From JAGVPT01 sp963827085 (GTDB lineage Bacteria > Bacteroidota > Ignavibacteria > UBA10030 > UBA8401), in the NCBI GenBank assembly GCA_963827085.1, contig CAWGZY010000003.1, forward strand, positions 1,522,552 to 1,586,551: a DNA stretch of 64,000 nucleotides, written 5' to 3'. The notes under the pieces are model-generated. The model did no database searches and was not told where the DNA came from. It saw only the letters and a program-made list of their open reading frames with translations. Position 1 is the first letter of the stretch, and each line of letters starts with the position of its first letter. Of this stretch, positions 11,267 through 19,802 are shown piece by piece. Both the position numbers and the translations under genes were made by a program.

Positions 11267-11875
11267 CCCGACAGGATAACTCAAGGCAAAGTACATTCAA
11301 TTAATAAGAGATTATGGAAATACTCTGACGCGGGCAATGTCTGCAGAGTTAGGGAGGCCTTTGAAATGGTGGACTACCATCAAGAGTCTTTTGATTTTCT
11401 TCATTCAGTATTTGAGAACGCGATTGGAAAGCATGAAACACTTTTTTATGAGGCATCATTTTTCGATATCGCATTTGTAATCGTTAACGAGCCGGAATTA
11501 ATCTCGATCTCGCTTTTTGGATACCAGTCACATTTAGTTGATTTGATCCGAACCGGAATCATCCTATCAAGAACGTGCAGTGTAGAATTTCTTCAAACGC
11601 TCTCCACATTCATGTATCACCTTTTTGTTCGCCTTGACCGTGGCAATAAGCAAGATGAATTGAAGGATTTCATTTCACAATACTGGAGGAATCTATTCAA
11701 TAGGGATGATTTTAATGTCTCTTTTATCGGGCCACTCCAGACGATTTTGTTGCGGTTTAGTTTTATAGCGAGGAAAACGCCAATGTTGGATCACATCTCG
11801 GAAGACAATACTTCTTCAGGTGGCTTACCGAAACTATTAACCAATCAAAACAACATAATGACGCTAGTATCTTGA
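11213..11875 (+). pseudogene. Unrecognised helical protein or domain in module two
   Basis: A clean 220-codon frame, rich in predicted helix (FDFLHSVFENAIGKHETLFY, FLQTLSTFMYHLFVRLDRGN), overlaps the C-terminus of the PRTase frame in another phase. It continues after 11820 in a different frame (WLTETINQSKQHNDASILSH), showing another break. It could be the C-terminal domain of the PRTase protein or a separate gene starting near the ATG at 11200. No family recognised. Confidence 0.4.
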
Positions 11876-12145
11876 GCCACACTGTATGTTTTACGCGGAA
11901 GCTGCAAACGCATGTCTTAACAGGAAGCACCATCGGTTTTCAAATGAAATTTCGAAACACCAAATGGAGCCGGATGCTTCTTGAGTTATGTGAAAGGTCG
12001 AGAGCAAAGCATGGGCGCATGCATCACACACAACAACCACTATGATTACGCAAATAGATTCTGTTTGGCGGAGCCGGAGTGCACGACAATCTGAGAGTCC
12101 ATGCTTCCGATTTGTTAAATCAAACTTGCATTTACATTTACCAAA
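11876..12145. other. Broken coding remnant between helical protein and second GHKL gene
   Basis: All three forward frames contain stops, but short runs such as TRKLQTHVLTGSTIGFQMKF (about 11890) look coding. The stretch probably holds the end of the helical protein and the beginning of the next gene. No separate feature can be supported. Confidence 0.3.
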
Positions 12146-12879
12146 TTGCTTCAACTTCAACAGCAGCTTTGCTCAATAGACGATGATTCACTTAGACTGA
12201 ACGGAGAACGTCTTGGACTGAGGGCTTTTTGGGGATTAAATGAACTGAAACAAGTCCATAATGAATTTAGTATGCTGCTAATGCAAATTATGGAAACAAT
12301 CAAAACCTCAAAATTTGAGACCGAAAAAGTCTTAGAATTAAACCATGCACTTATTGGTTTAGAAAACTTGTGGGTCCGACTCAAGGAATTATTAAAACCA
12401 GCCTTTAAAGACATATATCCCGTAATTGGTGAAAGCGCCTCCTACTTTTATAACAACGTCTCGAGAATAGCTGGTCTTACTATGCCCTATCATGTTAAAG
12501 AGCCGCAGAGCGTATTTGACAAGGAGTCTAGGATATTTTGCCATCTCAAATCTTATACAAGTTCCTGGAAGTTACAATGGAAAATTTGAGAACGGCTGCC
12601 TTTGTCGGCTGGTCAACGGATGAGTTTGTTGACGCACGTGTTGAATTGGAAATAGTGGAGCCGGCCAAAATGAAAGTCATCGAAATGAAAATAACAGACA
12701 ATGGATTATTGCATAGGCACCAGAAATTTGAATCCGAGGGATTGCATGTTGGCCTAAAAAAAACCATGGCCATGGCCAATTATTTCCAAGCAACGATTTC
12801 ACCCCCCACATTTGACGAACGCAAACTGACCACCACAGTCTCAATGATTGTTCGAAAACTTACAGTAAAAGATCAATAA
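12146..12879 (+). pseudogene. Second GHKL ATPase (sensor-kinase-like), one frameshift
   Basis: The first frame (12146-12589) is an all-helical region of about 130 residues that could serve as a dimerisation bundle, although no phosphoacceptor H-box is evident. The second frame (from 12538) gives FLEVTMENLRTAAFVG (N-box), MKITDNGLL (G1 box, Asp and Gly present) and EGLHVGLKKTMAMANYFQ (G2-like), ending in TTTVSMIVRKL, the final strand of HATPase_c. One frame change near 12535 separates them. The receiver-domain gene starts 12 bp after its stop, so a two-component-like relation is plausible. Confidence 0.6.
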
Positions 12880-12891
12880 GTAGAAAGGAAG

Positions 12892-14570
12892 ATGTGCGAT
12901 ATGGAATTTCTGAACAAGCCAACTATTCTTTTTGTTGACCACGACCCAATGGTTGAGCAAACAGTCAAAGCAATAGGGACTCTATATGACGATCAGCGGA
13001 GAAAGCTTATCGATGAGTTCGATGTGCAGTTTCAATGCATTCCAATTGAATCTGATATTTATGAGTCGATACTTGAGTCATACAAAGACAAATTACCCGC
13101 CTTAGTTCTCATCGACCTATTCTACATGGATAATAGAAGAACCACCAATGCCTTTAATCTAAGCCTGATCAAGCTTAAGGAATTGCATGATCGACTATGG
13201 GGGATACCATTGGGGGTGTTCACAAAGGAGACGCTGGAAATCGAAGAAAGAATTAGCATCGAGTGCAACGACATTCGCCTGTCCTCGATGGGTTTTACGA
13301 TCTTACGAGGGTAGATAAGAGAAAAACATTCACAATATGGAGAAACTGTTTTAGAGAAAGAATCGACAATTATCACAATAATCAACATCTTTTTCCATCT
13401 CATATTTCAAGAGACAAAGTTGAATGGGAAAAAAAGCCACAACCCAGTATTTCACCAACAGTCGAGAAAATAATATTTTATTTAGTGAACAAGGCGCTTT
13501 TAAATTTTCCCGACAAACCGACGAAAATAAAAATCCGACTGCTTGGTGACGGTCATTCTACCGCTTTTTTGATACTCGCAACGCTATACGCTGTAGATGG
13601 CAATCAAATGCCGAAGCGATTTGTAATTAAGGCCGATGAAAACCCATCAATAATCGAGGCTGAATTCCTAGGGTACCAGACAATCCAACAAAAAGTAAAA
13701 CGGGATTATTATTTACCACTGGCCGTTGCGGCCAAAGCCCCCGTCGAATTTCGGAAAGACTATTGGGCTGCTTTTGTTATGGAAAATGCAGATGGTATGT
13801 CTAATTTACTAAATCAAACCATACTCCTTGAGCATCGACTCAGCGAGATTTATAATGAGTTGTTTAGGGAGTGTCTTTATCCTCTCTACAAACCAGTAAC
13901 GAATGAAAAAGCTGAACTCGGTGTTTTTTTTAAATCCATAGTTTGGGAACGAGCGATTGAGGGAGTAAGCTCGCTTGAGCCTTATTATCGCAGAATGGAA
14001 ATTGAGGACCCGAAGACTTTCGAGATGATATCTACTGGGAGAGATTTCATAACAAACAGAAGCCTAAATCTGAGTAATCACATTCAAGTTTCTTGGGCAA
14101 AATACAGTCATGGTGATTTAAATTGCAGGAATATCTTGTTAAGCGAAGACCTTCAAAAGTTTATTCTAGTTGACTTTCCATTTTCAAAAAATTCAGAATG
14201 TCTTGCAAAAGACTTTGTTCGAGCAGAGACGGAATTATTACTTTTCCTATTCGAAAAGTCTTCTGGGCGTGATACCGATATTGAGCTAGTTAGTAAATGG
14301 TTGAGGTTCTTAGAATCGAATGAGAAGTCCTTTTTAGAGTTTTCAACGAGTAAGGAATGGCCCGAAGCTAATAGAATAATTCAATCAATTAAGGTAATTC
14401 GACAGTGTTACCTCGATATTGCAATAAAGAATGAGGATACTGAAAAATTATACTATTGGTATCTGATTTCACGATACATGTTATGCCTAAATTTTAACTA
14501 TATCCCCGCGTCAAAAAGGCTGCTCGGTCTAGCGATGATTTCAAGAACATTAAGTCAGGTTAATTACTGA
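12892..14570 (+). pseudogene. Receiver domain joined to APH-like kinase (probable frameshifted fusion)
   Basis: Frame one (12892-13314, GGAAG upstream) has PTILFVDHDPMVEQ and PALVLIDLFYMDN, corresponding to the acidic pocket and phosphoacceptor Asp of a receiver domain, then GVFTKE. Frame two (13263-14570) overlaps it and contains KRFVIKADE (candidate ATP-binding Lys), SWAKYSHGDLNCRNILL (catalytic loop HGDLNxxN) and KFILVDFP (metal-binding Asp), the signature of aminoglycoside phosphotransferase-type kinases. SSMGF in frame one and DGFYDLTRVDKRK in frame two suggest one base was lost near 13290 and that the protein is a single REC-APH fusion of about 555 residues; two overlapping genes are the alternative. 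The kinase part has no break over 435 codons. The substrate is unknown. Confidence 0.6.
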
Positions 14571-14844
14571 TCAATATTGGCGGATGATACCTGAGAGATT
14601 TTCTTTATTGAACGACTTTGAGTAACGCGACTGCGGAATTATATATGGATATCAGCTAGATGTTTAGACGTACGACCAATTAGATGGTAGCAATTCTAAG
14701 AAAATAATTTAGTCGTCATGACATCGTGATGTGACAATCTGGTGAATTGTCCCTTAGCGAAATGCAACCGTCCATGTAAAATCAGGAGCTTAATTATTAC
14801 TGCATCAGCGTAGATGGCTGATGGTCCGAATCCTTAGCCAGCAA
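14571..14844. other. Island right-edge spacer
   Basis: This stretch shows no open frame, repeat or structured element I can support. It separates the last island gene from the duplicated HEPN/livH junction. Confidence 0.4.
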
Positions 14845-15029
14845 TATTCGCCGGCAGGCGCAAAAGAAATGTGGAAGAGGCTGGAACGGTTCCGCAAATG
14901 GGCAGTACGAATTCTAATCCGGTGAAATGATGGTTGAACAACTTCTTCTCAACGGCATCATTGCCGGAAGCATCTACTCCCTTGTTGTCCTCGGCTTCAC
15001 CCTCATTTATCAAACCACCCGCTTCTTTC
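14845..15029 (+). repeat. Diverged partial duplicate of the HEPN/livH junction
   Basis: These 185 bp align without gaps to 16257-16441 (constant offset 1412) with about 10 mismatches counted by eye. They contain the last codons of the HEPN gene and the first 30 or so codons of livH (MMVEQLLLNGIIAG). After 15029 the similarity stops abruptly and the livH frame runs into unrelated sequence. It is a dead fragment marking a past duplication at the island border. Confidence 0.9.
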
Positions 15030-15121
15030 CCCGCCTACGTTCGCCGCAGGTGGACTTCGGCTGGGGCGAGAACGCGGTTTGCCTTTCATATACAAAAGTA
15101 TATATTTGTATACAAAAGTAA

Positions 15122-15276
15122 ACGATGATTTCGCAGATGGCTCAGATTTGACGCAGATTACAGATTGCGTTAGTATCTCAATTTGAATATTTCAAGCTTT
15201 GGAATAGATGTCATGCCAGCGAAAGCTGGCATCCAGTGTAAACAAGATGGATTCCGGCTTTCGCCGGAATGACATT
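15122..15276. repeat. Intergenic repeats: CAGATT-type run and paired-hairpin repeat
   Basis: Positions 15122-15175 carry a degenerate CAGATnnCTCAGATTTGACGC-type run seen again near 17806, 19735 and 20680. Positions 15211-15276 carry a paired-hairpin repeat: ATGCCAGCGAAAGCTGGCAT, a spacer CCAGTGTAAACAAGATGG, then ATTCCGGCTTTCGCCGGAAT. The same two hairpins in the same order occur at 17247, 17713, 53953 (inverted) and 60829. Confidence 0.8.
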
Positions 15277-15322
15277 AAATTGAAATTAAAGCACCACCCA
15301 GATTGCAGAAAGGCTGAACGAA

Positions 15323-15934
15323 GTGATTATTCATCGCGCGTTGGATGAAGTTTTTCGGTCATGGTCGCACGTGGCGGTACTGCGGGCGCTGCTGGATACG
15401 ACGTCCGGCTGCACCGGCAGCGAAGTTGGGCGCATCTCCGGAATGCAGCCCCGCTCGGCATTGAAGGCGCTCACCTCGCTGGAACAACTTGGAATCGTTC
15501 GCCGACAGCGAGGGGGAAGAGATCACATCTTCACGCTCAACCGCGATCACGTTCTTGTAAGGGACGCCATCCTCTCGCTGTATCGCTCGGAGCGGCAGTT
15601 CCCCGAAGTCCTCTTCACAACGCTTGCCGCCGTATTGAAAAGCCCGGTTGTAAGCGCCGTCGTGTTCGGAAGCGTGGCGAAACGGGAAGAAACGCCCCTG
15701 TCCGACCTTGACCTCTGCTGCATCGTCAACACGGAAAAACAAAAAGATGCCGTCCGGGAAAAGCTCGACCGCGAAGCTGCCTCGCTCGACCGGAAATTCG
15801 GCGTCAGAGTTGCGCTCCTTCTTTTTACGGTTGAAGAGTTTCGCGCAAAATCGAAAAGCCGTCTCGTCAAAGATATCGTTGACCACGGCAGGCTCATTAC
15901 GGGAAAAGACCTGAAGGGGGTTCTCAATGGCTAA
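15323..15934 (+). CDS. MNT-type nucleotidyltransferase with N-terminal winged helix
   Basis: Residues 1-75 look like a winged-helix DNA-binding domain (SALKALTSLEQLGIVRRQRG). Residues 110-190 form a minimal nucleotidyltransferase: GS at 116-117 and DLD at 128-130 (FGSVAKREETPLSDLDL) match the GSx10DxD active site. Start is GTG 15323, the most plausible start in an open frame lacking an ATG. The stop lies inside the next gene's start (8-bp overlap), so the two are translated together. In MNT-HEPN toxin-antitoxin pairs the nucleotidyltransferase neutralises the HEPN partner by AMPylation; the winged helix could additionally provide autoregulation. Function is inferred from family and pairing. 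Confidence 0.8.
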   Translation: MIIHRALDEVFRSWSHVAVLRALLDTTSGCTGSEVGRISGMQPRSALKALTSLEQLGIVRRQRGGRDHIFTLNRDHVLVRDAILSLYRSERQFPEVLFTTLAAVLKSPVVSAVVFGSVAKREETPLSDLDLCCIVNTEKQKDAVREKLDREAASLDRKFGVRVALLLFTVEEFRAKSKSRLVKDIVDHGRLITGKDLKGVLNG

Positions 15935-16337
15935 GCGAAGGGGCCGAAAAGCAGTCGAGCGTTCGCGGTACCGGGAATACATGAACGTAGCGGAACATTT
16001 CTACGGCGCCGCAAAAGACTCCATGGAATTGGAATACTGGACAGCCGCCGGTTTGCTTATCGTGCATTCGGCAATTGCCTTCGCAGACGCGCTGTGCATC
16101 AAACTGTCGGGCCAGAAGAGCGCCGGTGAGAATCACGAGGAGACTGTTTCGCTGCTGGAGAGTGTCGCAGCAGGCGATGAGGAAAAATCAAAAGCTCTCG
16201 GCCAACTGAGACGCCTTATCGAGGAGAAGACAAAAGTTTCGTACCTGGGCGAATTGTATTCGCCGGCAGGCGCAAAAGAAATGTGGAAGAGGCTGGAACG
16301 ATTCCGCGAATGGGCAGTACGAATCCTAACCCGGTGA
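15927..16337 (+). CDS. HEPN-domain protein, partner of the MNT nucleotidyltransferase
   Basis: The protein has 136 residues and is all-helical, with SAIAFADALCIKLSGQKS typical of HEPN helices. I do not see a clean R-x4-6-H ribonuclease motif, so it may be a non-catalytic HEPN or use a variant active site. It overlaps the nucleotidyltransferase gene by 8 bp and is followed one base later by livH, which may mean shared transcription although the functions are unrelated. Its last 80 bases are duplicated at the island edge (14845-14929). Confidence 0.75.
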   Translation: MAKRRGRKAVERSRYREYMNVAEHFYGAAKDSMELEYWTAAGLLIVHSAIAFADALCIKLSGQKSAGENHEETVSLLESVAAGDEEKSKALGQLRRLIEEKTKVSYLGELYSPAGAKEMWKRLERFREWAVRILTR

Positions 16338-16338
16338 A

Positions 16339-17220
16339 ATGATGGTCGAACAACTCCTTCTCAACGGCATCATTGCCGGAAGCATCTACTCCCTTGTTGC
16401 GCTCGGCTTCTCCCTCATCTATCAAACCACCCGCTTCTTTCATTTTGCTCACGGAGCCGTCTATACATTCGGCGCCTACTTTGCCTATCTGTTTTACATA
16501 CAGCTTGGTTACGGAAGGATAGTTGCGTTTCCTCTGGCGTGTGTTTGTGCGATGGTGTTAGGGGTTGGGTGTGAGGTACTGGTGTATAAACAAATGCGCA
16601 AGCGAAAAGCGACCGATCTTACGCTCCTTATCGCATCGCTCGGGCTGTACACGCTGCTGCAAAATATCATCTCCATGGTTTGGGGAGACGATACGAAAAC
16701 GATGCGTACGGGTGAGGTCGTAGAAGGGCATGCGGTGCTGGGCGCCAGGATCACCGATGTGCAGATCATGATCATCGCGGCGACTATTATTTTGATTACT
16801 CTGATGTCGCTGATTCTGACGCAGATGAAGTTCGGCAAAACTCTACGAGCATTGGCGAACGACGCAGAGCTTGCACAATTGAGCGGCATCAACTCGGACC
16901 GGTATATTCTCTATGCCTTCGCCATCGGCTCGTTTCTCGCCGCCGTGGCTGCAATCATGATCTCGTTCGATACCGATATGACGCCGACGATGGGATTCAA
17001 TGCGCTGGTAATGGGAGTCGTCGCGGTGATCGTCGGGGGCATTTACAGCTTGCCCGGCGCAGCGCTCGGCGGATTGTTGATCGGCCTCGCACAGAATTTA
17101 GGCGTTTACTGGCTTCCATCGAAATGGCAGGATACGATAGCATTTGTCATTCTCATTCTGTTTCTTTTGTTCAGGCCGTACGGAATGCTTGGGAAACGGG
17201 CGGTTAAACAGGAAGCATGA
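16339..17220 (+). CDS. livH: Branched-chain amino-acid ABC transporter permease LivH
   Basis: This is a hydrophobic protein of 293 residues with about eight membrane segments. LLLNGIIAGSIYSLVALGFS at the N-terminus and GVVAVIVGGIYSLPGAALGG near the C-terminus are LivH signatures. It forms one half of the membrane channel with LivM. Start ATG 16339 (or 16342) is fixed by the N-terminal similarity. livM is 2.6 kb away instead of adjacent, separated by a GIY-YIG gene and a SWIM-domain gene. No periplasmic binding protein gene is in the window. The substrate class is inferred from the family; urea or amide transporters are related alternatives. Confidence 0.9.
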   Translation: MMVEQLLLNGIIAGSIYSLVALGFSLIYQTTRFFHFAHGAVYTFGAYFAYLFYIQLGYGRIVAFPLACVCAMVLGVGCEVLVYKQMRKRKATDLTLLIASLGLYTLLQNIISMVWGDDTKTMRTGEVVEGHAVLGARITDVQIMIIAATIILITLMSLILTQMKFGKTLRALANDAELAQLSGINSDRYILYAFAIGSFLAAVAAIMISFDTDMTPTMGFNALVMGVVAVIVGGIYSLPGAALGGLLIGLAQNLGVYWLPSKWQDTIAFVILILFLLFRPYGMLGKRAVKQEA

Positions 17221-17246
17221 AAAGCAGCGACACTATAAACGCAATG

Positions 17247-17335
17247 TCATGCCAGCGAACGCTGGCATCCAGTGTATAGCTCCTGGATTCCGGTTCTTCG
17301 TCACATCTGACGACGTGACTCGACCGGAATGACAA
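17247..17335. repeat. Paired-hairpin repeat, variant copy left of the GIY-YIG gene
   Basis: It starts with ATGCCAGCGAACGCTGGCAT and ends in GACCGGAATGAC; the second hairpin loop is enlarged (TCGTCACATCTGACGACGTG inserted). It lies 12 bp before the ATG of the GIY-YIG gene. Confidence 0.8.
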
Positions 17336-17347
17336 TTGGGGGTTAAA

Positions 17348-17638
17348 ATGTCAGCAAGAAAATATTATGTATACATCCTAACAAGTAAACGTAATGGCAC
17401 TTTATATGTTGGGATGACCAATAGTCTGCGCAATCGCATCGATCAACACAAACAAGGGTTAATTCCAGGCTTCACGCAAAAGTACAAAGTGAATTTGCTT
17501 GTATATTTTGAAGAATTTAATGATCCTCGTGATGCAATTGCCAGAGAAAAACAATTAAAATGGTGGAAGCGAAAATGGAAATTGGAATTAATTGAATCAA
17601 CGAATCCTGAATGGAAAGATTTAACAACTGAATTGTAG
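17348..17638 (+). CDS. Small GIY-YIG endonuclease-like protein (URI family)
   Basis: The protein has 96 residues from ATG 17348. VYILTSKRNGTLYVGMTNSL holds the two GIY/YIG strands (YVYIL and LYVGMT), followed by NRIDQHKQG with the conserved Arg and His, and an acidic residue in AIAREKQLKWWKRKWK. It is a single-domain GIY-YIG protein of the small URI type. It is bracketed at both ends by variant halves of the paired-hairpin repeat, suggesting that it travels with, or acts on, that repeat. The gene interrupts the liv cluster. Confidence 0.85.
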   Translation: MSARKYYVYILTSKRNGTLYVGMTNSLRNRIDQHKQGLIPGFTQKYKVNLLVYFEEFNDPRDAIAREKQLKWWKRKWKLELIESTNPEWKDLTTEL

Positions 17639-17640
17639 GA

Positions 17641-17782
17641 TCTGGATTCCGGCTTTCGCTCGTCAGAGTACGGCGAAGTCTGTCGACCGGAATGAAGGAA
17701 GAGAAAAACGTGATGTCATGCCAGCGTAAACTGGCATCCAGTGTTCAATATTCTGGATTCCGGCTTTCGCCGGAATGACGTA
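17641..17782. repeat. Paired-hairpin repeats right of the GIY-YIG gene
   Basis: A half copy (17641-17693, CTGGATTCCGGCTTTCGCTC to GTCGACCGGAATG) is followed by a complete copy (17713-17782) with hairpins ATGCCAGCGTAAACTGGCAT and ATTCCGGCTTTCGCCGGAAT. The half copy has the same kind of enlarged loop as the copy left of the gene. Confidence 0.8.
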
Positions 17783-17799
17783 GAGGGTAATTTTCAGAT

Positions 17800-17945
17800 G
17801 GTTACTACTCAGATTCAGCGCAGATTTCAGATTTCTCAGATTTCGGTGTGCTCAAAAACAATCAACAATGAACAATCATCAATCAACACCGACTACATCT
17901 GCGGAATCTGAAATCTGAGTACAATCAGCGCGATCTGAGCAATCA
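17800..17945. repeat. Degenerate CAGATT / AATCAACAAT repeat cluster before the SWIM gene
   Basis: Runs such as CAGATTTCAGATTTCTCAGA and CAATCATCAATCAACA are followed by their approximate inverse (ATCTGCGGAATCTGAAATCT). Similar clusters lie at 15122, 19722-19800 and 20673-20900, so each member gene of the liv region is bordered by one. Confidence 0.6.
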
Positions 17946-17947
17946 TA

Positions 17948-19720
17948 ATGAACAAAGCTGCCGACATATCCATTTTACAACTTCTCTCCTCGATGCAGCT
18001 ACAACGCCTCGCAGGCGAACCTTCCTACTCTCGCGGAGTCGAGTACTTCGATGAAGGAAGAGTTGCCGACGTTCAACTCAAAGGAAATTGTATCCACGCG
18101 AACGTGCGCGGGTCGCGAAAATATCGAGTGGAGCTGTCGACCAAAGGCGGGGAGATAAGCTATTCGTGCAGTTGTCCGTTCTTTCAGGATACGACGGCTT
18201 TCTGCAAACACTGCGTTGCCACCGGCTTGGCGTTCCTGCACGCTAACGAGGCAGACGGCGGCGCTTCAATGAGAAAAGTTCAAGCGCAACAAGAGACAAA
18301 CATGAAAGACGTTGAAGTATACCTGAAATCGCAGGACAAAGGGGCTCTTATTTCCATGCTTCTCGATCGGACAAAGGACGATGAGAGACTGCTGTCCCGG
18401 CTTCTGGTGAAGGCTGGCAAGGGAAAAAAAGTCAACACTACCACACTGAAGAAAGTAATTGACCGCGCAGTTGATCGGGGCGGTTTTGTCGATTATGAAT
18501 CGATGCCCCAATACTCGGATGATCTTGATGAAGCGATTGACAATTTGCACGACCTTCTGGAGGAAAAAAATGCCGTTGAAGTGATGGAACTCTCGGAATA
18601 TTTTCTCACGCGCCTTGAAATTCAGATGGAAATGGTAGACGACTCGGACGGCTATATGAACGACATTCTCGCCAATATCGAGGAGCTTCATCACGAAGCC
18701 TGCGTATTGGCGAAGCCCGATCCCGAAGAGCTTGCGAGAAAGTTATTTGCATGGGAGCTTCGCAGCGATTGGGAGGTCTTCTACGGAGCCTCTGAGCGCT
18801 ATGCCGATGTGCTCGGGGAAAAGGGGTTGAAAGTGTATCAGGAGCTTGCAGAAAAAAAATGGGCAAAGCTTTCTTCGCTTAAAGCCGGAGATGATAGGCA
18901 CAGTTTTGACGGAAATCGCTTTCGCATTACGAGCATCATGGAGCAACTTGCTTCGCGGACGGGTGATGTAGAAAAGTTAGTTGCGATCAAAATAAAAAAC
19001 CTTTCATCCGCTTATTCGTACTTCAAAATCGCCGAGCTTTATAAGAAAAACGGTAAGGCGGACAAAGCGTTGGAATGGGCTGAAGAAGGAGTAAAAGCGT
19101 TTCCTAAACTAACCGATTCGCGGTTGCGCGAGTTTCTTGCGAACGAATACCACAAACGAAAGCGTCACGACGATGCCATGCAGCTAATCTGGGCAGAGTT
19201 TGTAGACGACGCAAGATTTGAGGAGTACAAACTTCTTAAGGAACACGCAGAGCGGGCAGGGAACGCCGAGTCATGGAAGCATTGGAGGGAAAAAGCGCTT
19301 CAGCTTATTCGAGAAGGAATAGCAAAATCCAATCGTGCCGCGAAGGGTCGCCCTTCGTTTGGGTACGCGAACGACCGCTCAGAATTGGTGAAGATATTTT
19401 TGTGGGAAAAGGATATCGATGCCGCCTGGGCAGAAGCGGAAGATGGAGGCTGTCACGAGTCGTTGTGGCGTGAGTTGGCGGCAAAGCGTGAGGCAGATCA
19501 TCCTGAAGATGCGTTAGCAGTGTATCAGTCGCTTGTGGAGCCGCAGGTAAAACAAATGAATAATGACGCTTACCGTGACGCAGCAGCGCTTGTGAAAAAA
19601 ATCGCTCTTCTTTTCAAACAGCTTGGAAGAGAAGAAGCATGGAATCACTACCGGAATACTTTATGCGAGACCCATAAACGTAAGCGCAATTTTATGGCAT
19701 TGCTTGAAAAGATCAATTAA
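17948..19720 (+). CDS. SWIM zinc-finger protein
   Basis: The protein has 590 residues. The SWIM motif CxC...CxH is at residues 74-88 (CSCPFFQDTTAFCKH). The rest is helical with TPR-like repeats (FKIAELYKKNGKADKALEWA, and similar units to the C-terminus). Start ATG 17948 is 2 bp after the repeat cluster, and no strong ribosome-binding site is visible. SWIM proteins bind nucleic acids or proteins, and bacterial members often sit beside SNF2 helicases; none is present here. It is inserted between livH and livM; no functional link to transport is apparent. Confidence 0.85.
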   Translation: MNKAADISILQLLSSMQLQRLAGEPSYSRGVEYFDEGRVADVQLKGNCIHANVRGSRKYRVELSTKGGEISYSCSCPFFQDTTAFCKHCVATGLAFLHANEADGGASMRKVQAQQETNMKDVEVYLKSQDKGALISMLLDRTKDDERLLSRLLVKAGKGKKVNTTTLKKVIDRAVDRGGFVDYESMPQYSDDLDEAIDNLHDLLEEKNAVEVMELSEYFLTRLEIQMEMVDDSDGYMNDILANIEELHHEACVLAKPDPEELARKLFAWELRSDWEVFYGASERYADVLGEKGLKVYQELAEKKWAKLSSLKAGDDRHSFDGNRFRITSIMEQLASRTGDVEKLVAIKIKNLSSAYSYFKIAELYKKNGKADKALEWAEEGVKAFPKLTDSRLREFLANEYHKRKRHDDAMQLIWAEFVDDARFEEYKLLKEHAERAGNAESWKHWREKALQLIREGIAKSNRAAKGRPSFGYANDRSELVKIFLWEKDIDAAWAEAEDGGCHESLWRELAAKREADHPEDALAVYQSLVEPQVKQMNNDAYRDAAALVKKIALLFKQLGREEAWNHYRNTLCETHKRKRNFMALLEKIN

Positions 19721-19802
19721 CAATGAACAATCAACATCTAACAATATCCACATCTGCGCAATCTGCAATCTGCGTGCAATCAGCGTAATCTGAGAAATCA
19801 AT

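Noticed and set aside
14927..15121. Open frame starting like LivH
   Set aside because: Only the first 30 codons match livH, followed by unrelated sequence; it is the dead duplicate.
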